Of a DNA stretch of 64,000 nucleotides, positions 10,103 through 20,014 are shown piece after piece. The DNA comes from Hyphomicrobium sp. Its GTDB lineage: Bacteria; Pseudomonadota; Alphaproteobacteria; Rhizobiales; Hyphomicrobiaceae. The position numbers and the translations under genes are program-made. The stretch covers positions 434,001 through 498,000 of the forward strand of contig NZ_JAIETU010000006.1 in assembly GCF_019744875.1 (NCBI RefSeq). Reading direction: 5' to 3'. Numbering within the stretch: the stretch's first letter is position 1; each line of letters starts with the position of its first letter. The notes below the pieces were generated by a model. The model searched no databases and was not told the DNA's origin. It saw only the letters and a list, made by a program, of their open reading frames with translations.

Positions 10103-10108
10103 CGCCGT

Positions 10109-11240
10109 TTAGTCGAGATCCGCGATCTCGGCCGACGTACCGCCCTTCATGCGCTGCGCCAGAGTCGCTTCGATGAAGGGATCGATGTCGCCGTCGAGCA
10201 CGGTATCGGGGCTCGAGCTTTGCGCGCCAGTCCGCAGGTCTTTGACGAGCTGATAGGGCTGAAGCACGTAGGACCGGATCTGGTGTCCCCAGCCGATATC
10301 CGTCTTCGCCGCCTGATCGGCCGACGCCTTCTGCTCGCGCTTCTTCAACTCCATTTCGTAAATGCGAGCCTTGAGGCGCTTATAGGCGATGTCCTTGTTC
10401 TGGTGCTGCGAGCGCTGCTCCTGGGCAAAGATCACTATGCCCGTCGGCTTGTGCACGAGGCGCACGGCCGATTCCGTTCGGTTGACGTGCTGGCCGCCCG
10501 CGCCGCTCGACCGCGCGAAGCTCATCTCGACGTCGGCCGGATTGATCTCGACGTCGATGGTGTCGTCGATGACGGGGTAGACCGTGACGGAGGCAAAGCT
10601 CGTGTGGCGGCGCGCGTTCGAGTCGAACGGCGAAATGCGCACAAGCCGGTGCACGCCCGCTTCCGTCTTCAGCCAGCCGAATGCGTTCTCGCCGGTAATT
10701 TCGAGCGTCGCCGATTTGATGCCGGCTTCTTCGCCGGGGCTTTCGTCGATCAGCTTCACCTTGAAGCCGCGCCGCTCGCCCCACCGCTGATACATGCGCG
10801 CGAGCATAGAGGCCCAGTCCTGGCTCTCGGTGCCGCCTGCGCCGGCGTGCACTTCGACGTAGGTGTCCATGCCGTCGGCTTCGCCGGAGAGCATGACTTC
10901 GACGCTCTTGCGCTGGACCTCTTCGTCCAGCCGCTTCAGCGCCGCTTCGCCTTCGGACACGGTTGCGTCGTCGTCCTCGGCCTCGCCGAGCTCGATGAGC
11001 GTGAGGTTGTCCTCGAATTCGCGGACGACGCGGCGGAAATCAGCGAGCGACTGCTCGAGAGATTGGCGCTGGCGCATGATCTTCTGCGCTTGCGCGGGGT
11101 CGTTCCACAGCGCGGGGTCTTCCGCGCGGCGGTTGAGATCGTCTAGCCGAGCTTCGGCTTGCTCCGGGTCAAAGATACCTCCTCAAGAGGGCAAGGGCCT
11201 CTTCAATCGAAGCCACGACTTTTTGCGCTTCAGCGCGCAT
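10109..11240 (-). CDS. prfB: Peptide chain release factor 2, made through a programmed +1 frameshift
   Basis: RF2 recognises UGA and UAA stop codons and triggers peptide release on the ribosome. The main frame contains the SPF tripeptide that reads the stop codon ([15 protein letters not shown]) and the GGQ loop ([15 protein letters not shown]). The N-terminus is in another frame: ATG at 11240-11238, preceded by GGAGG with a six-base gap, encodes 23 codons ending Arg-Arg-Tyr-Leu, then an in-frame TGA. A +1 slip at CTT-TGA-C joins it to the main frame, giving about 376 residues, close to the usual RF2 length. Regulation is the classic autogenous loop: low RF2 slows UGA reading and favours the slip. 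It lies downstream of mrcA on the same strand, a familiar Hyphomicrobiales order. Confidence 0.96.
11168..11183 (-). promoter_or_regulatory. Programmed +1 frameshift element of prfB
   Basis: Reading the minus strand: an internal Shine-Dalgarno AGGAGG (11183-11178), then TAT, the slippery CTT (11174-11172), the in-frame stop TGA (11171-11169) and C (11168). Spacing and bases match the textbook RF2 site, where the Shine-Dalgarno sits three bases before the CTT. TGA followed by C is a weak termination context. Both frames are open on either side. Confidence 0.95.
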
Positions 11241-11291
11241 GAGTTGCCTCCTGGGGGAATGAAATTTGTGCTCGGCGAGAGATATAGTAAC

Positions 11292-11316
11292 CGCCGCGTT
11301 CAATGTAAACGCGGCG
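11292..11316. other. Perfect 9-bp stem-loop between mrcA and prfB
   Basis: CGCCGCGTT (11292-11300) pairs exactly with AACGCGGCG (11308-11316) around a seven-base loop. On the minus strand it lies 50 bases before the prfB start and 70 after the mrcA stop. No U-run follows in that direction, so it is not a standard terminator; an attenuator or RNA-processing hairpin is possible. Confidence 0.5.
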
Positions 11317-11386
11317 CGATAGCGGGACTTTCGACCTGGACGGGCGGGAGCGAGACCGGGCTTGTCATCCCGATCGGCGCACCGTT

Positions 11387-13948
11387 CTACCAGAGGCCGC
11401 CTGCACCATTTTGCGGGGCGGCCTGGGGCGTGGACTGCCAGTTTCCAGGCGGAGGCGCGCCGCTTGCCGAGCTTTGCTGCGCGTAGGGATCTGAGAAGCC
11501 GATGACGGAGTATGCGTCGTCCGGTTCCTCGTTCGGTTTGAAAGCTTCGACAATCGCGGACGGATCGTCGGGGGAGGCGCGCAGGCCGGTGCGGGCGTTG
11601 ACGCGCACGAGCTTGATGCCGGGCGGAACGCGGAACGGCATCGCCGGCTGGTCGGCCAGTGCTTCCTTCATGAACGCACCGAAGATCGGCGCGGCGACCT
11701 GGCCGCCGGTGTTGCCCTTGCCCATCGGGCGCGGATTGTCATAGCCGACGAACACGCCGACGACGAGGTCGGGCGAATAGCCCACGAACCAGGCGTCCTT
11801 TTCCTCGTTGGTGGTGCCGGTTTTGCCCGCGAGCGGACGGTTGAGGGATTTGAGCGTCGTGGCCGTGCCGCGCTGGACGACGCCTTCCATGATGGAGGTC
11901 ATCTGATAGGCGGTGTGGGGGTCGATGATTTCCTTGCGGTCGTCCGCAATCTCCGGCTCTTCCTGGTTGGCCCACTGGTCGGCGGCGCATCCCGTGCATT
12001 CGCGCGCGTCGTGGCGCCAGACGGACTTGCCCCAGCGATCCTGGATGCGGTCGATCAGCGTCGGGCGGACCGTTTTGCCGCCGTTCGCGATCATGCTGTA
12101 GGCGGTTGCCATGCGCAGCAACGTGGTTTCGCCCGCGCCGAGCGACATGGACAGGACGGGCAGAAGATCGTCGTAGATGCCGAAGCGCTTGGCGTACTCG
12201 GTGATGATCGGCATACCCATGTCCTGGGCCAGGCGCACGGTCATCTGGTTGCGCGATTTCTCGACGCCGACGCGCAGCGTGGTCGGTCCGCCGGATTGAT
12301 CCTTCTCGTAGTTCGAAGGCTTCCAGATATCCTGGCCGGGGCCTTGCTCGATTTCGATCGGTGCGTCGAGCACGATGGAGGTCGGCTTGTAGCCGTTGTC
12401 CAGGGCAGCCGCGAACACGAACGGCTTGAAGGACGAGCCGGGCTGGCGCTTGGCCTGGAGCGCGCGGTCGAACTGGCTCATGGAGAACGAGAAGCCGCCG
12501 ACGACAGCCAGCACGCGGCCCGTGTGCGGGTCCATGGCGATCAGACCGCCCGAGACTTCGGGGATCTGCACGAGCGACCAGACGCCGGCGAGGTTCTTTT
12601 CGTCTTTCGGCGTGACGTAGATCACGTCGCCCGGGGCCAGAATATCCGCGATCTGCTTGGGCTCCGTGCGTTTGCCGGGAACCTTGGCCCACTTGATTTC
12701 ATCGAGGGTGATCTCGACCGCGTGGCGCTCAGCCGTAAGTGAGCCGTCCTGCTTGCGCGCGGGGCGCAGGCCGACGACCGCCTTGGTCTTTTCCATCGAG
12801 AGCACGACGCCGAGCCGCCAGGGTGCGATGTCGGTCGGGCTTTCGGCCGCGCCGAGCGGGACGCCCCAGTCGCCGGTGACGTCGATCTTGCTGACGGGGC
12901 CGCGCCAGCCCTGCTTGCGGTCGTAGCCGACGAGGCCGTCGGTCAACGCCTTGCGGCCGATGCGCTGGAGGTTGGGATCGAGTGTCGTGCGCACCGACAA
13001 GCCGCCGGCATAGAGCTTGGCTTCGCCGTAGGCCGACATCAGCGAACGGCGGACTTCCTCGGCGAAATATTCGGCGGCGAAGATGTGCGCGCCGCCGGGG
13101 CGGATGTTGACCTTGAGGGGCACGGCCTTCGCGGCGGCCTCTTCCTCTTCGGTGATGTAGCCGTTTTCGGCCATCTGGCCGATGATCCAGTCGCGGCGCT
13201 CGGTGGCGCGCTTGGCCTGGCGGAACGGGTGATAGTTGTTCGGCGCCTTCGGCAGGGCGGCGAGGTAGGCGACCTCTTCGACCGTCAGATCCTTCAGCTC
13301 CTTGTTGAAGTAGGCGAGGCTCGCCGCCGCGACGCCGTAAGCGCCGATGCCGAGATAGATCTCGTTCAGGTAGAGCTCGAGGATCTTATCCTTGGAGTAG
13401 GCGCGCTCGATGCGGATGGCGAGGATCGCCTCCTTGATCTTGCGCTCCATGGTGCGGTCGCTGGTGAGCAGGAAGTTCTTCGCGACCTGCTGGGTAATGG
13501 TCGAGGCGCCTTCCGTGCGCCGGTCGCCGCCCCGGGCCTTCGTTTCGATCGCCTTGAAGACGGCGCGGGCGATGCCCTGCATGTCGAGGCCGCCGTGCTC
13601 GTAGAAGCGCTTGTCCTCAGCCGACAGGAACGCGGCGACGACGCGCTTCGGGATGGTGTTGATGGGCACGAAGATGCGCCGCTCGCGCGCGTACTCGGCG
13701 ATCAGCGAGCCGTCGTGGGCGTGGATGCGCGTCATGACGGGCGGTTCGTAGCGGGCGAGGCTTTCGTAGTCGGGCAGATCGTTCGAGGCCTTCCAGAGGA
13801 CGAAACCGGCGCCGGCGGAGCCGACGAGGAACAGCACGACGAACGCGGCAAAGCTCCAGCCGAGGAAGCTGAGCAGCAAGCTCTTCTTGCGCCTGCCGGA
13901 TCTGCGGCGGGTTGGCTCGGGCTGGGGTGGAAGGGTCGGCACTCTCAT
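11387..13948 (-). CDS. mrcA: Penicillin-binding protein 1A, bifunctional glycosyltransferase/transpeptidase
   Basis: Class A PBP that polymerises lipid II glycan strands and cross-links their peptides in the periplasm. A basic N-tail and one membrane anchor (about 24-50) are followed by a GT51 domain (about 90-265) with Glu111 in AEDKRFYEHGG and the GASTITQQVAKN motif. The transpeptidase has the nucleophile Ser505 in GSSFKPF, a KSRN motif and LAGKTGTTNEEKDAW. At 853 residues it has normal PBP1A length for the class, including the extra domain between the two catalytic parts. It sits between amiC and prfB, all on the minus strand. Confidence 0.96.
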   Translation of the reverse strand: MRVPTLPPQPEPTRRRSGRRKKSLLLSFLGWSFAAFVVLFLVGSAGAGFVLWKASNDLPDYESLARYEPPVMTRIHAHDGSLIAEYARERRIFVPINTIPKRVVAAFLSAEDKRFYEHGGLDMQGIARAVFKAIETKARGGDRRTEGASTITQQVAKNFLLTSDRTMERKIKEAILAIRIERAYSKDKILELYLNEIYLGIGAYGVAAASLAYFNKELKDLTVEEVAYLAALPKAPNNYHPFRQAKRATERRDWIIGQMAENGYITEEEEAAAKAVPLKVNIRPGGAHIFAAEYFAEEVRRSLMSAYGEAKLYAGGLSVRTTLDPNLQRIGRKALTDGLVGYDRKQGWRGPVSKIDVTGDWGVPLGAAESPTDIAPWRLGVVLSMEKTKAVVGLRPARKQDGSLTAERHAVEITLDEIKWAKVPGKRTEPKQIADILAPGDVIYVTPKDEKNLAGVWSLVQIPEVSGGLIAMDPHTGRVLAVVGGFSFSMSQFDRALQAKRQPGSSFKPFVFAAALDNGYKPTSIVLDAPIEIEQGPGQDIWKPSNYEKDQSGGPTTLRVGVEKSRNQMTVRLAQDMGMPIITEYAKRFGIYDDLLPVLSMSLGAGETTLLRMATAYSMIANGGKTVRPTLIDRIQDRWGKSVWRHDARECTGCAADQWANQEEPEIADDRKEIIDPHTAYQMTSIMEGVVQRGTATTLKSLNRPLAGKTGTTNEEKDAWFVGYSPDLVVGVFVGYDNPRPMGKGNTGGQVAAPIFGAFMKEALADQPAMPFRVPPGIKLVRVNARTGLRASPDDPSAIVEAFKPNEEPDDAYSVIGFSDPYAQQSSASGAPPPGNWQSTPQAAPQNGAGGLW

Positions 13949-14381
13949 TCAGGATAGGATCCGCTCGAGACGTCTCAGGGGCGTCGTGGTCGTCATACCG
14001 GGTGTTGTGCGAAGGATTGGCTTATCTTCGCTTTGTGTCTGGAATTGATCCAGCAACCGAATTTGGGCAACGAACGAAAATCATTTGGTTCGGCAATCGC
14101 ACACAATCGCACAATGGGCGCCAAACGCAGGTTCACCGAACACAGGATCACCGGAAACAGCATCGAAGCGGCGCGACACGAGGCGCGCCGCCACCATGCT
14201 ATTGCGGTGCAGCAAGCCTAACGGACATTAACATGAAATGTGGCATCACGTCGTCCGGATTCCTGTCATCCTAAACATATGCCTCGCAACGATATTCCGA
14301 CGGCGGTTTTGACTGCGGCATTGCGCCCGCGCGGGCTGGGCCTGCGCGGCGGCCATAGCGTTTCTGCCGGCTATGGGATGG
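13949..14381. other. Intergenic region between amiC and mrcA
   Basis: 433 bases with lower GC in the half nearest mrcA. It should hold the mrcA promoter or the amiC-mrcA leader, but I found no convincing -35/-10 pair and no clear terminator. A 35-codon plus-strand frame (ATG 14114 to TAA 14221) has no good ribosome site and is not called. Confidence 0.5.
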
Positions 14382-15644
14382 CTATGGGGCAGACGGGCCG
14401 GCGGTGCGCTTCGAGAAGTACGTCTCGATGGCGGTCGCGATCGCGTTTGCCGTCTGCTTGTGCCAGGCGGGCGCGTTGAGCAGTTTTTCGTCTTCGGGAT
14501 GGCTCAGGTAGCCGAGCTCCACGAGCACGGACGGCGAATGGGTCTGCTTCAACACCTTGAAGGCCGCGGCGCGCTGGGGCACGCGGGAGAGAAGCGTCGT
14601 GCGCTTCAGTTGGCGGATCAAAACGTTCGAAAAGTCGGTCGAGAAGTTCGCGGTCTCGCGCTTCATGAGGTCGAACAGGATGTTCTTGACCGCATCGTCG
14701 GCCTGGGAATTGGCGACGCTGAGGCCGGCCACGGCGTCTGAGGCGTTCTCCTTTTCAGCCATGCGGCGGGCGTGCTCGTCGGAGGCGCGCTCGGACAGGG
14801 TGTAGACGGTCGCGCCGCGGATGCCGGAGGCGCCATTCGTATCCGCCAGCGAGTCCGCGTGGAGCGAGATGAAGAGATCGACGTCGTTCTGGGTGGACAA
14901 GTTAAGGCGCTGATCTAGAGAAATAAAAACATCCGACGAGCGGGTCAGGCGGACGTCGTAGCGGCCGGTCGCGGTGAGCTGTTTCGCGAGCTCCGTGCCG
15001 ACGGCGAGGACGACGTTCTTCTCGAGGATGTTGGAGGCGCTGACTGCGCCGCCGTCGATGCCGCCGTGGCCGGGGTCGATCATGATGATCGGTTTGCCCG
15101 CATGTTTGGGTTTGATCTTGTCCGGGCCACCTTCGGGCGCGGGGGGTGGCGCTTCCGAGGCCCGATCGGCTCCGGTGCCGAGGCCGAAGCTCTCCGGCGC
15201 AGTCGTCACCATGTCGAACGTGAAAATGATGCCCTTGTCGGCGGAGGCCGCAGTCATGGCTGCTTTTTCGATGCGGACCGGGCCCGTCGTATCAAGGACG
15301 ATGCGCGCCTTCTTCTCGGCGAACAGGCCGTAGCGGAAGGTCTGGACGAGGCCGGCGCCTGCCTGTCCGGTGCCGTCGGGCAGGCGGAACGAGACGTCCG
15401 GCAGGTCGACAATGACCCGGTACGGATTGGCCAGCGTGTAGATCTCGGCGGTGACGCCCGCCGTCATTTCTATCCGGAAGGTGGTGCGGGTCTTGTCGCC
15501 GGACAGGGCTGCCTGGGTGGCGGTGGCGGCCGGTTGTGCAGCTGCATCCCGTGGCGTCAAAAGGGGCAACAGCAACCCTGCCGTGAGGGCCAACGCCGCT
15601 CGCAGCCCCCCAGCTCCGGTCATAATTCCCCTGCGCGGTCGCAC
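14382..15644 (-). CDS. amiC: Exported N-acetylmuramoyl-L-alanine amidase, AmiC type
   Basis: Zinc amidase that cuts the bond between MurNAc and the stem peptide, used in daughter-cell separation. A signal peptide (hydrophobic stretch about 14-30, cleavage near DAAAQ) leads to an AMIN domain (about 50-145), a Pro/Ala-rich linker and an Amidase_3 domain (about 184-410). Zinc ligands are visible: His193 in DPGHGG, Glu208 in ILEKN and His262 in SLHAD, plus a late Glu in LVELGYLS. The start used is GTG with AGGG five bases before it; an ATG seven codons later (15623) also has a purine-rich stretch. It precedes mrcA in the same direction, so hydrolase and synthase are probably co-expressed. Confidence 0.94.
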   Translation of the reverse strand: MRPRRGIMTGAGGLRAALALTAGLLLPLLTPRDAAAQPAATATQAALSGDKTRTTFRIEMTAGVTAEIYTLANPYRVIVDLPDVSFRLPDGTGQAGAGLVQTFRYGLFAEKKARIVLDTTGPVRIEKAAMTAASADKGIIFTFDMVTTAPESFGLGTGADRASEAPPPAPEGGPDKIKPKHAGKPIIMIDPGHGGIDGGAVSASNILEKNVVLAVGTELAKQLTATGRYDVRLTRSSDVFISLDQRLNLSTQNDVDLFISLHADSLADTNGASGIRGATVYTLSERASDEHARRMAEKENASDAVAGLSVANSQADDAVKNILFDLMKRETANFSTDFSNVLIRQLKRTTLLSRVPQRAAAFKVLKQTHSPSVLVELGYLSHPEDEKLLNAPAWHKQTANAIATAIETYFSKRTAGPSAP

Positions 15645-16535
15645 GCGTACCCTATCGCGATTGTTCGCAAAATATGACGTAGGCGCTACAAGTTAGCTCA
15701 TATTCGACGGATTTGCGCAAGGGCCGCACCGATTCCGGGTCCAGGTGGGCCAATTGCCCTGTAAACGGGCTTGCCACGCAGGCGGTGAACCCGTACAAAA
15801 TTAACCCGTATCGTGTCGTGTTCGTCTGCTTCGCGCGGAAGTTTAGTCGTATGCCGGATGCTCGGTCAGGTTTAGATCGGTTTCCTCCGGCAGGGTTCAC
15901 CACTCCGGAAGCAAACGATGCGCATGGCTCGAAGGCAGCTTGGTGCGTGCTTCGCGAACGGCAAATTGCGCCTCTCTACGGGCGCGGGGTCTATTGATCC
16001 ATAGTTGCCGGAAGCGCCGCCTGCGATGTCGCGAGCCACGCGCGATCGCTGACACGATGCAGCTTGTCCGCCGGCACCAGTGAAAGGGGTGTCGCGGGCT
16101 GGCAAGGCAAGCATCAGCGCGGGCTTTTTGTCCGATTTGGCTGAGGCTGTCATCAGTGGAAATCCGGCTCTGCTCAGGCGCTCGCGCAGCACCCTGTCGC
16201 CCATGTGTCTGAGCCTCACGACCACGTTCACGCATCCGCGCGGCCTAATCGGGCAGCGCATGGGATGCGGCGTCAATCCAAGGATCTCTTTTTCTCAACC
16301 CTATGCAGATCGAACGCACATCTCCTGAACAAGCCTTCGAGCCCATGACGGCTCACGGCAGATTGTGCCCGGACCTTCCGGGCGCAATCGGGATGGGCGC
16401 CCCACCCTTCGCCACAATCTTCATCAACCCCCACATAACAACAAAGGCGCGCGCCTCGACCTGGCCGCATGACGCCTCCGGCCGCTTGGCCGGTTCCGGT
16501 GGTTCGGCCCACCGGCGCGCAAAGGATAAAAAAAC
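15645..16535. other. Long divergent intergenic region between amiC and rne
   Basis: 891 bases separate the divergent amiC and rne starts, the longest gap in the window. It must carry promoters for both. RNase E genes often have a long 5' leader through which the enzyme destabilises its own mRNA; that is known for E. coli and only inferred here. Short open frames occur on both strands, but none has a credible ribosome site or recognisable product. I see no repeat, tRNA or strong promoter match. Confidence 0.5.
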
Positions 16536-19500
16536 ATGGCACCGAACAAGATGCTTATCGACGCCACCCATCCCGAGGAGACTCGGGTCGTGGTGCTGCG
16601 CAATGGACGTGTAGAGGAATTCGATTTCGAAAGCGCGGCCCGCAAACTTCTCCGCGGGAATATCTACCTCGCCAAGGTCACGCGCGTTGAGCCGTCGTTG
16701 CAGGCGGCCTTCGTCGACTACGGTGGAAACCGCCACGGCTTCCTCGCCTTCAACGAAATCCATCCCGATTACTATCAGATCCCGATGGCGGATCGCCGGG
16801 CGCTGCTCGAGGAAGAGGCAGCAGCCGAGGCCGAAGAAGAGGCCGCGGCAGACGCGCGCGCCGAGCGCCTCGCACGGCGCCGACCGAACAACGAGCAGCG
16901 CGGTGGCCGCGGGGGCTCCGAGGACCGCGCTCCGCGTGACGAGGGCCGCTCGCACGATCATGCCCACGAGGCAGACGAGCACGACGACCACGGCCACGAC
17001 GACCACGCGCACGATCATGACCACGATCACGCCGACGATGCCCACCACGACGAGGGCGACGAGCGTCCGCAGGTGATTGCGGAAGCGTCGGCGCGCGACG
17101 AGATCATCGTCGAAGATGCGCCGGAGCCGGAAACGGCCGGCAACTACGAGGGCGATCACGACGCCGGCGCCAACGACGACGAGGCGGACGCAGGTTCAGC
17201 CGAGCAGGACGACGAGGGCGAGAGCGACGACGAGGCGGATGCGCCCATCTCCGCTGGAGCGGGCGACGTACCGGCCGATGCCGGCGGCGACGCAGGCGGC
17301 GTGCAAGTTGTTGCGAGCGCTGCCGCTGAGCCGGAAGCCCTCGAAAGCGCCGGTTCGGAAGACGCGCTCGAGGAACTGCCGTCGCGTCCGCGCCGCAGGC
17401 CGCGCAGCTACAAGATCCAGGAAGTCATCAAGCGCCGCCAGGTCATCCTGGTTCAGGTCGTCAAGGAAGAGCGCGGCAACAAGGGCGCGGCTCTCACGAC
17501 GTATCTGTCGCTGGCCGGCCGCTATACCGTGCTGATGCCCAACACCGCGCGCGGCGGCGGCATTTCGCGCAAGATCACCAACCCGCAGGATCGCAAGCGC
17601 CTCAAGGCCATCGCCCAGGAGCTCGAAGTGCCGGAAGGCATGGGGCTGATCATCCGCACGGCGGGCGCATCGCGCACCAAGCAGGAGATCAAGCGCGACT
17701 TTGAATACCTGCTGCGGCTGTGGGAGAGCGTGCGTGACCTGACGCTCGAATCCACCGCGCCGAGCCTCGTCTACGAAGAAGGCAACCTGATCAAGCGTTC
17801 GATCCGCGACCTTTACAACAAGGACGTGGACGAGGTGGTCGTCGCCGGCGACCACGCGCACAAGGACGCCAAGGACTTCATGCGCATGCTCATGCCGAGC
17901 CATGCGAAGAACGTCATCGCGCATGCCGATGCCGAGCCGCTGTTCACGAAGTACGGCATCGAGCGCCAGCTCAACGCGATGTTCAATCCGTACGTGACGC
18001 TGAAGTCGGGCGGCTATCTGGTCATCAACCAGACCGAGGCCCTCGTCGCGATCGACGTCAACTCCGGCAAGTCGACTCGCGAGTTTTCGATCGAGGAAAC
18101 GGCGCTCAATACCAACCTTGAAGCGTCCGACGAAATCGCGCGCCAGCTCAAGCTGCGCGACCTCGCGGGCCTCATCGTGATCGACTTCATCGACATGGAG
18201 GAGAAGCGCAACAACAGGGCCGTCGAACGGCGCCTGAAGGATGCGCTTCGCTTCGACCGCGCCCGCATCCAGCTCGGGCGGATCAGCCACTTCGGTCTCA
18301 TGGAAATGAGCCGCCAGCGTCTGCGGTCGGGCGTGCTCGAAGGGTCGACCTCGCAGTGCCCGCATTGCCAGGGCACCGGCATCATCCGCTCCACGGAGAG
18401 CGTGGCGCTGGCCGTGCTGCGCGCCATCGAAGACGCGCTCATGGCGGGTGCGCGCACCTCGCTTATCGCCACCACGACGTCGGCGGTCGCGCTCTACATT
18501 CTCAACAACAAGCGCCACTTCATCAACGAGATGGAGACCCGGAACGGGGTGTTCGTCACGGTGCAGGCCAGCGATAAGCTGCAGGGCGCGAACTTCCTGA
18601 TCGAGAAGGGCCAGGCTGCGCCGGTCGCAGTGCGTCGTCCCGACCGGGCCGCCGTCAACATGGATTGGGGCTTCGAAGGCGAAGAGGCGCAGAGCGATGC
18701 TGCCGCGGAAGCCGACGTGGAAGCCGATGCCGAGGCGGATGACGAAACCACCGTTTCGTCGTCGGGCGAAAGCCGGGGTCGCGGCGAAGAGGGTGGCCGT
18801 CGCCGCCGTCGTCGCCGTGGACGCCGTAACGGTGCCGATGGGGGCCGCGGCGAGCCGCGTCACGAAGCAAGCCGGGGTGACGGCGAGCAGCCCTATGATG
18901 ACGACGATGCCCCCGCGCTCGAAGAAGCAGGCGGCGCAGCAGGCGGCGATGGAGAAGGTTTCGAAGACGGCGATGGTCCGGCGCAGGGTGCGCGCGAGGG
19001 CAACCGCACCCGCGAGGGTGGAGAACGCTCTGAAGAGGGTGGTGGACGCCGTCGCCGTCGTGGACGTCGCGGTGGCCGTCGCGGCCGTGACCGCAACCGT
19101 CGTCCGGGTGAAGGCGAGAACGGCAATGCGACCCTGAACGGAGCCGACGCCGAAGCATCCGATGGTGCCGATGATTCCGATCATGACGACGCCGTCGATC
19201 ATGTGCCGGTCGATGCCGGGGCACGGGCGAACGACGATGCGCCGGTCGCAGCAGAGGAAGCCGCACCTCCGGCCGCCGATCGCGCGCCTGCCGAGGGCCG
19301 CCGCTCTAAGGCAGAAGCCGCGCCTCAGGCGTCCGGTGGACGTTCGCGCCGGAGCGAGGCACCCGCGGCCGTCGCGCCCGCCGAAGTCGAACCTGCCGTT
19401 CAGGCGGCTCCGGCTGCCGCTGCTGGCGAAGATCCGCTGATCGCGCGCGTGCGTGCCCGCAACGGAGCCACGACGGCGACAGCCGAGCCCAAACTCGAAC

Positions 19501-19598
19501 GCGTCGTCGTCTCCCCGGAGCAGGCGGCCGGTGCATCTGAAGACGCGGGGACCGAACCCGTTCGTCGCGGATGGTGGCAGCGTCGCCTCGGCGGCTGA
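16536..19598 (+). CDS. rne: Ribonuclease E with a long acidic His/Asp-rich insertion
   Basis: Endoribonuclease that starts mRNA decay and processes rRNA/tRNA precursors, normally the scaffold of the degradosome. The start follows AAAGGA by nine bases. The N-terminal S1 domain (begins about residue 38, NIYLAKVTRVEPSLQAAF) is interrupted by some 200 mostly acidic residues (about 90-285), including 13 His in residues 140-171, and resumes near RRQVILVQVVKEE. The catalytic domain keeps the metal-binding Asp507 (AIDVNSGKS), the IDFIDM motif (about 549-554) and the zinc-link cysteines CPHC near 608. The C-terminal third is Arg/Gly/Glu-rich, low complexity, and ends in a basic RRGWWQRRLGG; such tails bind RNA and partner proteins. 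1020 residues is normal for Hyphomicrobiales. Confidence 0.95.
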   Translation: MAPNKMLIDATHPEETRVVVLRNGRVEEFDFESAARKLLRGNIYLAKVTRVEPSLQAAFVDYGGNRHGFLAFNEIHPDYYQIPMADRRALLEEEAAAEAEEEAAADARAERLARRRPNNEQRGGRGGSEDRAPRDEGRSHDHAHEADEHDDHGHDDHAHDHDHDHADDAHHDEGDERPQVIAEASARDEIIVEDAPEPETAGNYEGDHDAGANDDEADAGSAEQDDEGESDDEADAPISAGAGDVPADAGGDAGGVQVVASAAAEPEALESAGSEDALEELPSRPRRRPRSYKIQEVIKRRQVILVQVVKEERGNKGAALTTYLSLAGRYTVLMPNTARGGGISRKITNPQDRKRLKAIAQELEVPEGMGLIIRTAGASRTKQEIKRDFEYLLRLWESVRDLTLESTAPSLVYEEGNLIKRSIRDLYNKDVDEVVVAGDHAHKDAKDFMRMLMPSHAKNVIAHADAEPLFTKYGIERQLNAMFNPYVTLKSGGYLVINQTEALVAIDVNSGKSTREFSIEETALNTNLEASDEIARQLKLRDLAGLIVIDFIDMEEKRNNRAVERRLKDALRFDRARIQLGRISHFGLMEMSRQRLRSGVLEGSTSQCPHCQGTGIIRSTESVALAVLRAIEDALMAGARTSLIATTTSAVALYILNNKRHFINEMETRNGVFVTVQASDKLQGANFLIEKGQAAPVAVRRPDRAAVNMDWGFEGEEAQSDAAAEADVEADAEADDETTVSSSGESRGRGEEGGRRRRRRRGRRNGADGGRGEPRHEASRGDGEQPYDDDDAPALEEAGGAAGGDGEGFEDGDGPAQGAREGNRTREGGERSEEGGGRRRRRGRRGGRRGRDRNRRPGEGENGNATLNGADAEASDGADDSDHDDAVDHVPVDAGARANDDAPVAAEEAAPPAADRAPAEGRRSKAEAAPQASGGRSRRSEAPAAVAPAEVEPAVQAAPAAAAGEDPLIARVRARNGATTATAEPKLERVVVSPEQAAGASEDAGTEPVRRGWWQRRLGG

Positions 19599-19626
19599 CT
19601 GCGCGGTTTGATGACATAATCATCGC

Positions 19627-19662
19627 AACGGGCCGGACGAAAGTCTGGCCCGTTTTTATTTA
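19627..19662 (+). terminator. Intrinsic terminator after rne
   Basis: AACGGGCC (19627-19634) pairs with GGCCCGTT (19647-19654); inside it GAC/GTC closes a GAAA tetraloop. The right arm runs into TTTTTATTT. It lies 29 bases after the rne stop. Confidence 0.88.
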
Positions 19663-20014
19663 GTAATTTCATGCCCTTGGTCGAGGTCTCGAAATCCACT
19701 GTGACAGCGGATTTTCCGTGCGCCTGCGCATTCCGTCGCAGGGCGCGCTGCAGCCACATTTTGACCACGACCGACTGGTCAGTGCGGGGATGTCATGTCG
19801 AGTAAACCAATGGGAACAGTCGAGGACAGGTGGCCAATCGGGCCGATCATCCCTCAGTTCATCCCGTTGCGATCACCATGTCTGCAGCCTAACGGCGAGA
19901 CGTCATCGGCATGATCTTTGGTGTTCCGGGGGGAATACTTCTAATTTTTCCCGATCTTCTTGGTTTGGATCCCGGAATTTAGCAACGATCAAGTAGGATT
20001 TAAAGGAGTTCTCC
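19663..20014. other. Intergenic region upstream of the M15-like peptidase gene
   Basis: About 350 bases between the rne terminator and the next gene, with an AT-richer part near 19930-20000. It probably carries the promoter of the downstream gene. I found no clean promoter match, repeat or small gene; a short plus-strand frame (19718-19996) has no ribosome site. Confidence 0.45.

Noticed and set aside
14114-14221. 35-codon plus-strand frame between amiC and mrcA
   Set aside because: No ribosome site and no family resemblance; expected by chance.
17196-19202. A 668-codon minus-strand frame opposite rne
   Set aside because: Arises from the low-complexity acidic and basic codons of RNase E; no start context or recognisable protein.
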